From contig NZ_CP104381.1 in NCBI RefSeq assembly GCF_030582395.1, forward strand, positions 248,001 through 312,000: a stretch of 64,000 nucleotides of DNA, given 5' to 3'. Of the stretch, positions 18,697-27,849 are shown in pieces. Each line of letters starts with the position of its first letter. Position 1 is the first letter of the stretch. A model generated the notes under the pieces. The model did no database searches. It was given only the letters and a program-made list of their open reading frames with translations, and was not told where the DNA came from. The position numbers and the translations under genes were made by a program. This DNA is from Ralstonia pickettii. GTDB lineage: Bacteria > Pseudomonadota > Gammaproteobacteria > Burkholderiales > Burkholderiaceae.

Positions 18697-18724
18697 TCGC
18701 GCTCCAATGAAAGGTAGCACCGCC

Positions 18725-19195
18725 TCAGGCGCCACCCGCGAACCCGTTCTGCCGCCAAGCTTCGAACACGACCACCGCCACGGTGTTCGATAGATTCAGG
18801 CTGCGGTTGTCCGGCCGCATCGGCAGGCGAATCCGCTGCGTAGCAGGAAACCACTCGCGCCGCTCCTCCGACAATCCGCGCGTTTCCGACCCGAAGACAA
18901 ACCAGTCGCCCGGCTGGAACGCCATGCTCGCAAACGGCGTCGAGCCGCGCGTGGTGAGCGCAAACATGCGCGCGGGATCGGGCTGGGCATCGCGCAGGAA
19001 GGCGTCCCAATCGGCGTGGACGCGCATCGTCGCGTACTCGTGGTAATCGAGGCCGGCGCGGCGCATGCGGGCGTCTTCAAGCGGAAAACCCAACGGTTCG
19101 ACCAGATGCAGTTGCGCGCCCGTATTGGCGCACAGGCGGATCACATTGCCCGTATTGGGCGGGATTTCGGGTTCGACAAGGACGACGTTGAACAT
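18725..19195 (-). CDS. trmL: tRNA (cytidine/uridine-34 2'-O)-methyltransferase
   Basis: A 156-residue SPOUT-fold methyltransferase of normal TrmL length. MFNVVLVEPEIPPNTGNVIRLCANTG, the knot motifs FGSETRGL and RSLNLSNTVAVVVFEA are diagnostic. It methylates the wobble base ribose of certain leucine tRNAs. It overlaps nothing and converges with gpsA. Confidence 0.93.
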   Translation of the reverse strand: MFNVVLVEPEIPPNTGNVIRLCANTGAQLHLVEPLGFPLEDARMRRAGLDYHEYATMRVHADWDAFLRDAQPDPARMFALTTRGSTPFASMAFQPGDWFVFGSETRGLSEERREWFPATQRIRLPMRPDNRSLNLSNTVAVVVFEAWRQNGFAGGA

Positions 19196-19306
19196 GACCG
19201 GGCGGCAGGAGGAATTTCGGCGGCGAGCTTATCCACATTGAGAAGGGTTGTCACCCCGCCACAGCTTGGCACAAACGGCGCGACACAATGTCGCATAAGC
19301 ACGTGA

Positions 19307-20029
19307 TCAGGGCGTGCGCAAGGCGACAACGTTGGTGATGCGGTCCGCTCCGGCGCGTTTGAGCTGCGTGGCAATCTCGGCGAGGGTTGTACCTGTGGTC
19401 ATCACATCGTCGACCACCCCGACGTGACGCCCCGCGATGCGCGCCGGCTCGGCGACAACAAATGCCCCGTGCAGGTTGGCCTGCCGCTCGGCACGATCCA
19501 GTGTGGCTTGCGCGACGTTATCGCGCACACGATGCAGGGCCCCGGCGTGGGCCGGAATGTCCAATCGGCGCGCCAGCCGGCGGGCAATCTCCCACGCCTG
19601 GTTGTAACCGCGTGAGCGCAGCCGGGCGGGTGAGAGCGGCACCGGCAACAGCACGTCCGGCAAATCCCCCGGAGCTGCGGCGATCGCGTTGCCCAATTGT
19701 GCAGCCAGCCAATCTGCCAATGGCAATTGCGCCCGAAATTTCAACCCGGTGACAAGGTGGTCGAGCGGCCAGGCGTAGTCGGCAATGACGATGGTCGCCT
19801 CAAAGTCGGGCGCGCCGGCCAGGCAGGCGCGGCAATGCTGGCCGACGTGGGGAGGCTCCAGCGCAATGGCGCATTGGACGCAACGCCGCCTGTACAGATG
19901 CGGGGCCAAATCGGACGCGCAGCCGCTGCACACCAGGTCGCCTTGAACCGCGCCGCAAAGCGCGCAGGCGCACGGCAGCAAGTGGCGCAGTCCGGCTCGA
20001 AACCATGCCGATAACGCGTGTTTATGCAT
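19307..20029 (-). CDS. comF: ComF family phosphoribosyltransferase-like protein
   Basis: A 240-residue protein with an N-terminal zinc-ribbon-like set of cysteines (CACALCG, CSGCA, CVQCA, CRACL) and a C-terminal type-I phosphoribosyltransferase fold with VLLPVPLSPARLRSRGYNQAWEIA and PRPP loop VGVVDDVMTTGTT. ComF is needed for single-strand DNA uptake or processing in naturally competent bacteria. Together with comM at the left edge it fits a transformable lineage, though each is widespread. Confidence 0.88.
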   Translation of the reverse strand: MHKHALSAWFRAGLRHLLPCACALCGAVQGDLVCSGCASDLAPHLYRRRCVQCAIALEPPHVGQHCRACLAGAPDFEATIVIADYAWPLDHLVTGLKFRAQLPLADWLAAQLGNAIAAAPGDLPDVLLPVPLSPARLRSRGYNQAWEIARRLARRLDIPAHAGALHRVRDNVAQATLDRAERQANLHGAFVVAEPARIAGRHVGVVDDVMTTGTTLAEIATQLKRAGADRITNVVALRTP

Positions 20030-20137
20030 GCAAAAAGCCGATATCGAAGCCGATTTGGGGCTTCTGCGCTATCAGACGGCGCCTCGAACGGTGGGCCGGT
20101 ATACTTGGCCATCGCAGTGTTCCGCCCCGCCTTGTCG

Positions 20138-21079
20138 ATGTCTGATCCCCTCCTTGCTCGCCCTGCCGCCTTGCGGCGCGCCTTCGATCGCCGCGCCGCG
20201 CGTTTCGCCGACGTGGATTTTTTGCTGCGCGAAGTGGGCAGTCGCATGCAGGACCGGCTCTCCTATATCAAGGCCACCCCTGCGCGCGCGCTGGATTTGG
20301 GCTGCGGCCTGGGACAAGGCTTGGCGGTACTGCGCGCGCAATATCCGGATGCGCAGATCTGCGGCGTCGACTGGTCGTCCGCCATGGTGGCCCAGGCGCA
20401 GAAACTCGACCCGCAGCGCACCGACGCCGGATGGCTCGGCAGACTGCTCAAGAAGCGACCGGTCTTTGATTTCGCCCAGGCGGACTTCCGAGCGCTGCCC
20501 TTTGCCGGCGCATCGTTCGACCTGCTGTGGTCGAATCTCGCGCTGCACTGGGACCCGGCGCCGCACGCCATCTTCCCGGAATGGCACCGCATCACCACGG
20601 AAGGCGGCCTGCTGATGTTCAGCCTGTTCGGTCCCGATACCTTGCGCGAGCTGCGAAGCGCCCTAGCCGGGATCGACGCGGGCGTCCATACGCTGCGCTT
20701 TGTCGACATGCATGACATTGGCGACATGCTGGTGCACAGCCGCTGGTCCACGCCCGTCATGGACATGGAGCAGATCACCATCACCTACGAAACGCCCCAG
20801 GCGTTGCTGGCCGATGTGCATTTGCTCGGCGGCATGGCCGGCTTGACGGACGAAGCCGGCCGCAGCCTCGCCGGCCCCGGTCTGCACACGCCCCGCTGGC
20901 GCCAGCGGCTATTCGACGCACTTGATGCGCAGCGCAATCCCGACGGCGTGATTCCACTCACCTTCGAAATCGTTTACGGCCATGCCTGGAAGCTTGCGCC
21001 GCCCCAGCGACAGGCGCTGGCCGACCAGGGCAGGGCGATGATCCCCATCGATCAGATCGGTCGCAAACCGCGCGCCTGA
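20138..21079 (+). CDS. Class I SAM-dependent methyltransferase, BioC-like
   Basis: A 313-residue protein. It has the SAM-binding motif ALDLGCGLGQGL, an acidic residue after strand 2 (GVDWSSAMV), and SNLALHWDPAPHAIFPEWHRI, close to the motif of malonyl-ACP methyltransferase BioC and of NDUFAF5-type proteins. The ATG at 20138 begins the family N-terminus MSDPLLARPAALRRAFDRRAARF. Biotin synthesis or respiratory-complex assembly is possible; I see no other bio genes here. It is divergent from comF. Confidence 0.75.
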   Translation: MSDPLLARPAALRRAFDRRAARFADVDFLLREVGSRMQDRLSYIKATPARALDLGCGLGQGLAVLRAQYPDAQICGVDWSSAMVAQAQKLDPQRTDAGWLGRLLKKRPVFDFAQADFRALPFAGASFDLLWSNLALHWDPAPHAIFPEWHRITTEGGLLMFSLFGPDTLRELRSALAGIDAGVHTLRFVDMHDIGDMLVHSRWSTPVMDMEQITITYETPQALLADVHLLGGMAGLTDEAGRSLAGPGLHTPRWRQRLFDALDAQRNPDGVIPLTFEIVYGHAWKLAPPQRQALADQGRAMIPIDQIGRKPRA

Positions 21080-21149
21080 AGCGCTTTTAGTGCGGGAACG
21101 GCATTGGCTCCGCATTGTCAAGCCGGGACTTGCATAAAGGCGCTTTGCC

Positions 21150-21178
21150 TTGTTCGGGGTCAATCGCGGCCATATAAT
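21150..21178 (+). promoter_or_regulatory. Strong sigma-70 promoter of the cytochrome oxidase locus
   Basis: TTGTTC (21150-21155), exactly 17 bases, then a perfect TATAAT (21173-21178). It drives the decayed DUF2244 gene and probably coxB and following genes, since no terminator lies between. Confidence 0.8.
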
Positions 21179-21272
21179 GCGCCAGTTTGTCGCAGCAGTC
21201 CCCCAAAGGCCTATCCCGTTTTTTTGCCACGGGCGAACCGTTCGGGTATGCATCCGAGGCAGGAGTGGTTCA

Positions 21273-21653
21273 ATGCACGACATTGAAACTGCGCTCCACC
21301 CAGCATGCGGCGTCCACATCTCGGAAGCGCCGCGCAAGAACTGGCTCATGAAGCGAAACTGCTCGCTTTCAACCCGCCAGATGGGCTGGTCCATCCCCTT
21401 GGTCGTCATTTCCCCGATCGTGATCGCTTGGTTTTCTGCGTGGCAACGCGCGTGACTGGTGCCGCCTGATGCGGGGCTGGAGGTCGCGATTCTCGGATGG
21501 GCATTGCTGTACTATGCCCGCCACGCCTCCGATTACGTGCAAGTCAGGCTGGAGATGGCAGGCGCGTGATCTGGCAGGTCAGTCTGGCGGCGCAAGCTTG
21601 CGGACGAGCTTTCCCGGTGTTTGGGACACGGGCAACCAACCCAGGTCTCATGA
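21273..21653 (+). pseudogene. Decayed DUF2244 family membrane protein gene
   Basis: The first 60 codons read as a DUF2244 N-terminus (KRNCSLSTRQMGW, a membrane helix ending AWFSAWQRA) and start at an ATG preceded by AGGAG. A TGA at 21453-21455 then interrupts where the family usually has Trp. The same frame continues after it with LVPPDAGLEVAILGWALLYY-ARHASDYVQVRLE, the second helix region, until a second TGA at 21567. Still in the same frame, RRKLADELSRCL (about 21585-21620) resembles the family C-terminus, while the middle ~50-60 residues are missing. DUF2244 genes sit in front of coxB in relatives, so position agrees. Confidence 0.72.
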
Positions 21654-21700
21654 GCCGCGCACCGGGGCAGAGTGGAATCTGTCAATTGGGTAGATAAAAA

Positions 21701-22954
21701 ATGAAAATGTTGAATAAGACATTGGCAAGTTTGCTGGCGGCAGGCTCTCTCCTAGCCCTCAGTCAAACGGCTCTGGCAGTGGAAGACATGCCGGGCGGCC
21801 CCGCAGTGCGGCAACTCAATCTCGCGCCACCGGTCACCAAGATCGCTGCCGAGATCCATTGGCTGCACTGGATGATGCTGATCATCTGTATCGTGATCTT
21901 CATCGGTGTGTTCGGGGTGATGTTCTACTCCATTTTCAAGCACCGTAAGTCGGTCGGCCACAAACCGGCGACGTTCCACGAAAGCACCACGGTTGAAATC
22001 ATCTGGACCATCGTGCCGTTCCTGATCGTGATCGGGATGGCACTGCCGGCTACCAAGGCCGTGGTCGCCATGAAGGACACCACCAATTCCGACCTCACCA
22101 TCAAAGCCACCGGCTACCAGTGGAAGTGGGGTTACGACTATCTGAAGGGCGAAGGCGAGGGCATCTCGTTCCTCTCCACGCTCACCACGCCGCGTGACCA
22201 GATCAACAACCAGGCGCCCAAGTCGAACACGTACCTGATCGAAGTCGACAACGAGCTGGTCGTACCGGTCAACCGCAAGGTGCGCATCGTCACCACCGCC
22301 AACGATGTGATCCACTCGTGGATGATCCCGGCGTTTGGCGTGAAGCAGGATGCGATTCCGGGCTTTGTGCGCGACGCCTGGTTCAAGGCAGAGAAGGTGG
22401 GCGTCTATCGCGGGCAGTGCGCCGAGCTTTGCGGCAAGGAACACGCCTTCATGCCGATCGTCGTGCGCGTGCTCTCGCAGGACGACTACTCCAAGTGGGT
22501 CGACGGCAAGAAAAAGGAAATCGCCGCGAAGGCCGATGACCCGAACAAGACGTACACGCTGGAAGAGCTGAAGTCGCGCGGCGAGAAGGTCTACACCGCC
22601 AACTGCGCGGTCTGCCACCAGCCGAACGGCAAGGGCGGTGGGCCGTTCCCGGCGCTGGATGGTTCGAAGATCGCCAACGGCCCGCTGGCCGACCACGTTG
22701 GCATCGTGCTGCACGGCAAGGGCGCCATGCCGCCCTGGGCTTCGGCGCTGAACGATGTCGAAATCGCTGCCGTCGTAACCTACGAGCGCAACAACTGGGG
22801 CAACCATACCGGTGACCTGCTGCAGCCGACGCAAGTGAAGGATGCGCGCGGCGGCAAGATGCCCGAAGGCGCCGCCAAGACCGCTGCAACTGAATCCGCC
22901 GGTAAGGTGGCGTCCAAACAAGCGAATGCGGCCGAAGACCGCAACGCTGGCTGA
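21701..22954 (+). CDS. coxB: Cytochrome c oxidase subunit II with fused cytochrome c domain
   Basis: A 417-residue caa3-like subunit II. It has a signal peptide (about 1-26), two membrane helices (about 54-78 and 98-122), a cupredoxin domain with CuA ligands His205, Cys240, Cys244, His248 and Met251, and a C-terminal cytochrome c domain with haem-binding CAVCH (302-306). The last ~40 residues are low-complexity Ala/Lys. It accepts electrons from cytochrome c and passes them to subunit I, encoded next. Confidence 0.96.
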   Translation: MKMLNKTLASLLAAGSLLALSQTALAVEDMPGGPAVRQLNLAPPVTKIAAEIHWLHWMMLIICIVIFIGVFGVMFYSIFKHRKSVGHKPATFHESTTVEIIWTIVPFLIVIGMALPATKAVVAMKDTTNSDLTIKATGYQWKWGYDYLKGEGEGISFLSTLTTPRDQINNQAPKSNTYLIEVDNELVVPVNRKVRIVTTANDVIHSWMIPAFGVKQDAIPGFVRDAWFKAEKVGVYRGQCAELCGKEHAFMPIVVRVLSQDDYSKWVDGKKKEIAAKADDPNKTYTLEELKSRGEKVYTANCAVCHQPNGKGGGPFPALDGSKIANGPLADHVGIVLHGKGAMPPWASALNDVEIAAVVTYERNNWGNHTGDLLQPTQVKDARGGKMPEGAAKTAATESAGKVASKQANAAEDRNAG

Positions 22955-22994
22955 TTGATCGTCTGCGTGACGAACCGAACCTAGGAGTTCCTCG

Positions 22995-24599
22995 ATGAGC
23001 ACCGCTGTTACGCACCCGCAAGATCACGCGCACGGTCATGGAGACGACCACGCGCACGACCATCCGCACGGCTGGCGCCGTTGGCTGTTCGCGACCAACC
23101 ACAAGGACATCGGTACGCTGTACCTGCTGTTCTCGTTCATGATGCTGCTCTCAGGCGGCACGCTGGCCCTGCTGATCCGCCTTGAGCTGTTCCAGCCCGG
23201 CCTGCAGTTCTTCCATCCGGAATTGTTCAACCAGTTCACCACGCTGCACGGCCTGATCATGGTGTTCGGCGCCATCATGCCGGCCTTCGTGGGCTTCGCG
23301 AACTGGATGATCCCGCTGCAGGTGGGTGCGTCCGACATGGCCTTCGCGCGGATGAACAACTTCAGCTTCTGGCTGCTGCCGCCTGCGGCACTGCTGCTGG
23401 TGGGCTCGTTCTTCGCACCGGGCGGCGCCACGGCGGCCGGCTGGACGCTCTACGCGCCGCTGTCGGTGCAGATGGGTCCCGGCATGGACATGGCGATTTT
23501 CGCAGTCCACATCATGGGCGCATCGTCGATCATGGGTGCGATCAACATCATCGTGACCATCCTGAACATGCGCGCGCCCGGCATGACGCTGATGAAGATG
23601 CCGATGTTCTGCTGGACGTGGCTGATCACAGCGTACCTGCTGATCGCCGTGATGCCGGTGCTGGCAGGGGCGATCACCATGGTGCTAACCGACCGCCACT
23701 TCGGCACGAGCTTCTTCTCCGCCGCAGGCGGCGGTGATCCGGTGATGTACCAGCACATCTTCTGGTTCTTCGGACACCCCGAGGTGTACATCATGATCTT
23801 GCCGGCGTTCGGCATCATCAGCCAGATCGTGCCGGCCTTCGCGCGCAAGCCCCTGTTCGGCTACAGCTCGATGGTGTACGCCACGGCGTCGATCGCCATC
23901 CTGTCGTTCATCGTGTGGGCGCACCACATGTTCACGACCGGCATGCCCGTCACGGGTCAGCTGTTCTTCATGTACGCGACGATGCTGATCGCGGTGCCGA
24001 CCGGTGTGAAGATCTTCAACTGGGTGGCCACGATGTGGCGCGGCTCGATGACGTTCGAGACGCCGATGCTGTTTGCCATTGGCTTCATCTTCGTGTTCAC
24101 GGTGGGCGGCTTCACGGGCCTGATCCTGGCTGTAGCCCCGATCGACATCCAACTGCAGGACACCTATTACGTGGTGGCGCACTTCCACTACGTACTGGTG
24201 GCCGGCTCGCTGTTCGCGCTGTTCGCCGGCTTCTACTACTGGGGTCCGAAGTGGTCGGGCTACATGTACAGCGAGACGCGCGGCAAGATCCACTTCTGGG
24301 GTTCGATGATCACCTTCAACCTCACGTTCTTCCCGATGCACTTCCTGGGCCTCGCCGGCATGCCGCGCCGCTATGCGGATTACCCGCAGCAGTTCGCCGA
24401 TTTCAACGCCGTCGCGTCGATCGGTGCACTGGGTTTCGGTTTGATGCAGGTGTATTTCTTCTTCTTCGTGGTGCTGCCGTCGTACCGCGGGGGCGAGAAG
24501 GCCGCCGACAAGCCGTGGGATGGCGCGGAAGGCCTGGAGTGGACCGTGCCGTCGCCGGCACCGTTCCACACCTTTGAAGAACCGCCGCACGTGAAGTAA
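22995..24599 (+). CDS. ctaD: Cytochrome c oxidase subunit I
   Basis: A 534-residue haem-copper oxidase subunit with 12 membrane helices. It shows the His-rich N-terminus, [16 protein letters not shown] (haem a ligand), the CuB/Tyr motif [24 protein letters not shown] (CuB histidines) and [13 protein letters not shown] (haem a and a3 ligands). The Glu in the proton pathway is within GHPEVY, and GHPEVYI indicates a type A oxidase. It is the catalytic subunit of terminal oxidase aa3. Confidence 0.97.
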   Translation: MSTAVTHPQDHAHGHGDDHAHDHPHGWRRWLFATNHKDIGTLYLLFSFMMLLSGGTLALLIRLELFQPGLQFFHPELFNQFTTLHGLIMVFGAIMPAFVGFANWMIPLQVGASDMAFARMNNFSFWLLPPAALLLVGSFFAPGGATAAGWTLYAPLSVQMGPGMDMAIFAVHIMGASSIMGAINIIVTILNMRAPGMTLMKMPMFCWTWLITAYLLIAVMPVLAGAITMVLTDRHFGTSFFSAAGGGDPVMYQHIFWFFGHPEVYIMILPAFGIISQIVPAFARKPLFGYSSMVYATASIAILSFIVWAHHMFTTGMPVTGQLFFMYATMLIAVPTGVKIFNWVATMWRGSMTFETPMLFAIGFIFVFTVGGFTGLILAVAPIDIQLQDTYYVVAHFHYVLVAGSLFALFAGFYYWGPKWSGYMYSETRGKIHFWGSMITFNLTFFPMHFLGLAGMPRRYADYPQQFADFNAVASIGALGFGLMQVYFFFFVVLPSYRGGEKAADKPWDGAEGLEWTVPSPAPFHTFEEPPHVK

Positions 24600-24660
24600 T
24601 GCAGGTGTCGCGGGGCCGGCTGCCGATTCTGACGCCAGCTCCGCGATCCTCCGGACAACG

Positions 24661-24792
24661 ATGTCGAATCCAGAAAAAAGCCCAACGCCCGAGCAACGCG
24701 CTGCCAACCGTCGCCTCGGATTCATCCTCGGCACGATTGCGCTGGTTTTCTTTCTGGGTGTGATTTTCAAGCGCGTGGTGTTCGGCGGCTAG
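24661..24792 (+). CDS. Cytochrome oxidase small assembly protein
   Basis: A 43-codon gene (start ATG 24661, stop TAG 24790-24792). The product begins MSNPEKSPTPEQRAANRR, then has one membrane helix (LGFILGTIALVFFLGVIF) and a short basic end KRVVFGG. Small single-helix proteins with this N-terminal motif lie between ctaD and ctaG throughout Burkholderiales and are annotated as oxidase assembly proteins. Function is inferred from location. Confidence 0.7.
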   Translation: MSNPEKSPTPEQRAANRRLGFILGTIALVFFLGVIFKRVVFGG

Positions 24793-24841
24793 CCGGGCAA
24801 GCGACGCGCTGGTCGCTGAACCGAGATTTCGCGAGACCTCT

Positions 24842-25450
24842 ATGAGCCACACACCGGCGCAGCCGGATCCGACCCAAAACGACAAAGCGCTGGAGCGCGG
24901 TCTGAACCGCTCGATGCTCGGCAAGCTGGCCGTGGTGGTCGTGATCATGTTCGGCTTCGGCTACGCGATGGTGCCGCTGTACAAGAAGATCTGCGAGATC
25001 ACCAACATCAACGTGCTGAACACGCGTGATGAGGACGGCGGTGCGCTGCGCAACTCGCAGGTCGACAAGACGCGCACCGTCACGGTGGAATTCGATTCGA
25101 ACAGCCAGGGGCCGTTCCGCTTCCGCCCGGTCAAGAACAGCATGGATGTGCACCCCGGCGAGATCAGCCAGATCGTCTACGAGGTGGTGAACAAGGAGGG
25201 GCGTACGGTCGAGGCCCAGGCCATCCCGAGCTACGCGCCCAAGCAGGCAACCGAGTTCTTCAAGAAAATCGAGTGCTTCTGTTTCAAGCAGCAGACGCTG
25301 ACGGCCAACGAGTCACGCGAGATGCCGGTGGTGTTTGTGATCGATCCGGATCTTCCCAAGGACGTGAAGACGATCACTCTGTCCTACACTTTCTTTGAAA
25401 TCCACGCACCGTCGGTCATTGCGCCGGCGATGCCGAACAAGGGAACGTGA
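24842..25450 (+). CDS. ctaG: Cytochrome c oxidase assembly protein CtaG/Cox11
   Basis: A 202-residue copper chaperone: one N-terminal membrane helix (about 24-46) and an Ig-like periplasmic domain. The copper-binding ECFCFKQQ motif is present, along with YAPKQATEFFKKI and LSYTFFEI. Cox11 inserts CuB into subunit I. Confidence 0.95.
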   Translation: MSHTPAQPDPTQNDKALERGLNRSMLGKLAVVVVIMFGFGYAMVPLYKKICEITNINVLNTRDEDGGALRNSQVDKTRTVTVEFDSNSQGPFRFRPVKNSMDVHPGEISQIVYEVVNKEGRTVEAQAIPSYAPKQATEFFKKIECFCFKQQTLTANESREMPVVFVIDPDLPKDVKTITLSYTFFEIHAPSVIAPAMPNKGT

Positions 25451-25454
25451 GGAC

Positions 25455-25667
25455 ATGGACGACCTGAAGGAAGCGACCAAGCGGCGCGCATCATTCGCAC
25501 AGACCATGAAGGCGGTGTTCTGGTCCTTCTTCGGGGTGCGCAAAGGCCGCGACCACGACCGTGACATGGCGCAGTTGAATCCAGTGCACGTGATCGTGGC
25601 GGGCATTCTGGCGGCGGTCATCTTTGTGGTTGTGTTGTTGCTGATCGTGCGAGCCGTGGTCGGTTAA
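25455..25667 (+). CDS. DUF2970 family small membrane protein
   Basis: A 70-residue protein: a charged N-terminus (MDDLKEATKRRASF), a short amphipathic part with AVFWSFFGVRKG, and a C-terminal membrane helix (about 44-68). This is the DUF2970 pattern found inside cox loci of beta-proteobacteria. ATG at 25455 is just four bases after the ctaG stop, so translation is probably coupled. Its role is unknown but likely tied to the oxidase. Confidence 0.75.
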   Translation: MDDLKEATKRRASFAQTMKAVFWSFFGVRKGRDHDRDMAQLNPVHVIVAGILAAVIFVVVLLLIVRAVVG

Positions 25668-25760
25668 GTTGAGGATCGAGCAGGTTGAGGAGACGGCCCC
25701 GCAGCATGGGCCGGGCAATATCGAGTGGATTCTTAAAAAAATAGAGCTGGAGAAAAAGAG

Positions 25761-26621
25761 ATGAGTGCGAATCGAGCAAACGCTCCGTACTACTTCGTGC
25801 CCGGGCCCTCGCGGCATCCGATTACGGCAAGCCTCGGCCTGCTGATCGTGCTGTTGAGCTCCGCTGCATGGGTGAATGCCCAGCCGTGGGCCCCGTGGAC
25901 GTTCCTGGTCGGCCTGCTGTGGTTCCTCTTTGTGCTGCGCGCGTGGTTTGCGGACGCCATCTCCGAATCCGAGACCGGCAAGTACGGCGACCGCGTGGAT
26001 GCCTCGTTCCGCTGGTCGATGAGCTGGTTCATCTTCTCGGAAGTGATGTTCTTCGCGGCGTTCTTCGGCGCGCTGTTCTATGCCCGAACGATCGCCATGC
26101 CGTGGCTGGGCGATCTGAACAACAAGCTGCTGTGGCCCGACTTCAACGCGCTGTGGCCGAACGCCGGACCGGCCGGCACGGTAGCGCCCTTTACAACGAT
26201 GGGGCCATGGCCGATCCCGACGATCAACACGGCGCTGCTGCTGACGTCAGGTGTGACGCTCACGTGGGCACACCATGCGCTGCGTGAGGGCAAGCGCGCG
26301 CAGGTCATTCAGGGCTTGCTGCTGACGATTCTCCTGGGCTTCACGTTCATGGGCTTCCAGGCGTTCGAGTACATCCACGCCTATCACGAACTGAACCTGA
26401 AGCTGACCTCGGGCATCTACGGTTCGACGTTCTTCCTGCTGACGGGCTTCCACGGCTTCCACGTGACCATGGGCGCCATCATGCTGTCAGTGGTGCTGGG
26501 GCGTGTGATCAAGGGCCACTTCACGCCGGAACATCACTTCGCTTTTGAAGGCGCTGCGTGGTACTGGCACTTCGTGGACGTGGTGTGGCTCGGCTTGTAC
26601 GTGGTGGTGTACTGGCTGTAA
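25761..26621 (+). CDS. ctaE: Cytochrome c oxidase subunit III
   Basis: A 286-residue subunit III with seven membrane helices. Landmarks are SRHPITASLGLL, MSWFIFSEVMFFAAFFGALFY, TLTWAHHALREGKR, TGFHGFHVTMG and YWHFVDVVWLGLYVVVYW at the C-terminus. GGAGAAAAAGAG precedes the start. It stabilises the catalytic core and proton uptake. Confidence 0.96.
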   Translation: MSANRANAPYYFVPGPSRHPITASLGLLIVLLSSAAWVNAQPWAPWTFLVGLLWFLFVLRAWFADAISESETGKYGDRVDASFRWSMSWFIFSEVMFFAAFFGALFYARTIAMPWLGDLNNKLLWPDFNALWPNAGPAGTVAPFTTMGPWPIPTINTALLLTSGVTLTWAHHALREGKRAQVIQGLLLTILLGFTFMGFQAFEYIHAYHELNLKLTSGIYGSTFFLLTGFHGFHVTMGAIMLSVVLGRVIKGHFTPEHHFAFEGAAWYWHFVDVVWLGLYVVVYWL

Positions 26622-26747
26622 GACAGCACCGGATTGGGGCGGCAAAGCGTCGCTCCCCGACCTGGCCAACGGCCGGCGACGACAATGCCGCAGACGGGAC
26701 ACCGCTGCGGCGTTTTCGCTTTTCTGGACTGACTGAATTGACTCGGG

Positions 26748-26957
26748 CTATTGGCCGAAGCGGATGCCGGTACTGTGGATCCACCCCAGCCGGTTCGCGA
26801 CGAGGATGAAGATGAACAGCGCGATCGAGAAACCGACGCGGAACATCAACGAGCGAACGGTGCGGTTGCTGTGGCCCTTGTCGCGCATCAGGAAGAACAG
26901 CGCGGAGGCAAGGCTGCCGAGGATCAGCAGAAACGCAATGGCAACGACGATGCGCAT
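26748..26957 (-). CDS. DUF2909/twin-transmembrane-type small protein
   Basis: A 69-residue protein with two membrane helices (about 3-22 and 40-58) separated by a short basic loop (RDKGHSNRTVRSLMFR). Start at ATG 26957 (MRIVVAIAF). This fits the twin-transmembrane/DUF2909 family commonly found between coxIII and surf1 in this group. It is the only minus-strand gene inside the oxidase locus. Function unknown. Confidence 0.7.
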   Translation of the reverse strand: MRIVVAIAFLLILGSLASALFFLMRDKGHSNRTVRSLMFRVGFSIALFIFILVANRLGWIHSTGIRFGQ

Positions 26958-27026
26958 GGGGGGCTGCCGGTTGGGCAATGACGGGATGAAAATGGCTGCC
27001 GAGCATTATCGCACCGGGGCCCAGCG

Positions 27027-27797
27027 ATGACCGTGCGCGTGCCGATGCGGCAGTGGTTTGCGCCTGTGCCGATGTTGGCGGGCGTGGCGCTGATTGCCCT
27101 GACGTGCTCGCTCGGGCGTTGGCAGCTTTCACGTGCGCAGGAGCGCATCGAGCGCCAGGCCCGCATCATGGCGCTGGAAAATGCACCCGCTCAGCGCATC
27201 ACCGCGCAGCCCGTGGCGGCAGATTCGGTGATGTACCGACCAGTGTTGCTGCGTGGAACGTTTGACGTGGCGCACACGGTGCTGTTGGAGAATCGCCCAC
27301 ACGTCACCCACGACGTATCGCGCCCGGGTTTCGAGGTGCTTATCCCCCTGAAGCTGGAGGGCGCGGGTGGGCGTGCCGTGCTGGTCGATCGAGGTTGGCT
27401 GCCGCGTGATCCGGCAGACCGCACGCGCATCGCGCCGTACACCACGCCGGCTGGCGAAGTGCAGGTCGAAGGGATGGCGGTGCCGCATGCCAGCCGGGTC
27501 TTCAGTTTGGGCAGCAAGGCCGGCGCGGATGAAGTCGGCCAGCGACTTAGGCAGAATATCGACCTCGACGCTTTCTCGCGCGAAATCGGCGTGCCGCTGC
27601 AACCGTTCGTGGTGCAGCAGCAGTCCGACGTGGAGGACGGCCTGTTGCGCGATTGGCCGCGCCCAGACCTGGGCGCCGAGCGCAATTACGGCTACGCGTT
27701 CCAATGGTTTGCGATGTCGGCGGCAGTGCTCGGGCTGATGGTCTTTTACAGCGTGCGGCGTTATCGCCGCTTGGCGGGCCGCTCTGAGCCCGCCTGA
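27027..27797 (+). CDS. SURF1 family oxidase assembly protein
   Basis: A 256-residue protein with N- and C-terminal membrane helices flanking a periplasmic domain: LGRWQLSRAQER, RGTFDVAHTVLLENRP, VLVDRGWLPRD and NYGYAFQWFAMSAAVLGL are SURF1 signatures. It helps haem a delivery to subunit I. The neighbours are oxidase genes on both sides. Confidence 0.93.
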   Translation: MTVRVPMRQWFAPVPMLAGVALIALTCSLGRWQLSRAQERIERQARIMALENAPAQRITAQPVAADSVMYRPVLLRGTFDVAHTVLLENRPHVTHDVSRPGFEVLIPLKLEGAGGRAVLVDRGWLPRDPADRTRIAPYTTPAGEVQVEGMAVPHASRVFSLGSKAGADEVGQRLRQNIDLDAFSREIGVPLQPFVVQQQSDVEDGLLRDWPRPDLGAERNYGYAFQWFAMSAAVLGLMVFYSVRRYRRLAGRSEPA

Positions 27798-27849
27798 ACA
27801 CGAACTTGCGTTGCGGCCTAGTGCCGCAGCTGAATGTATTGGGAATCAC

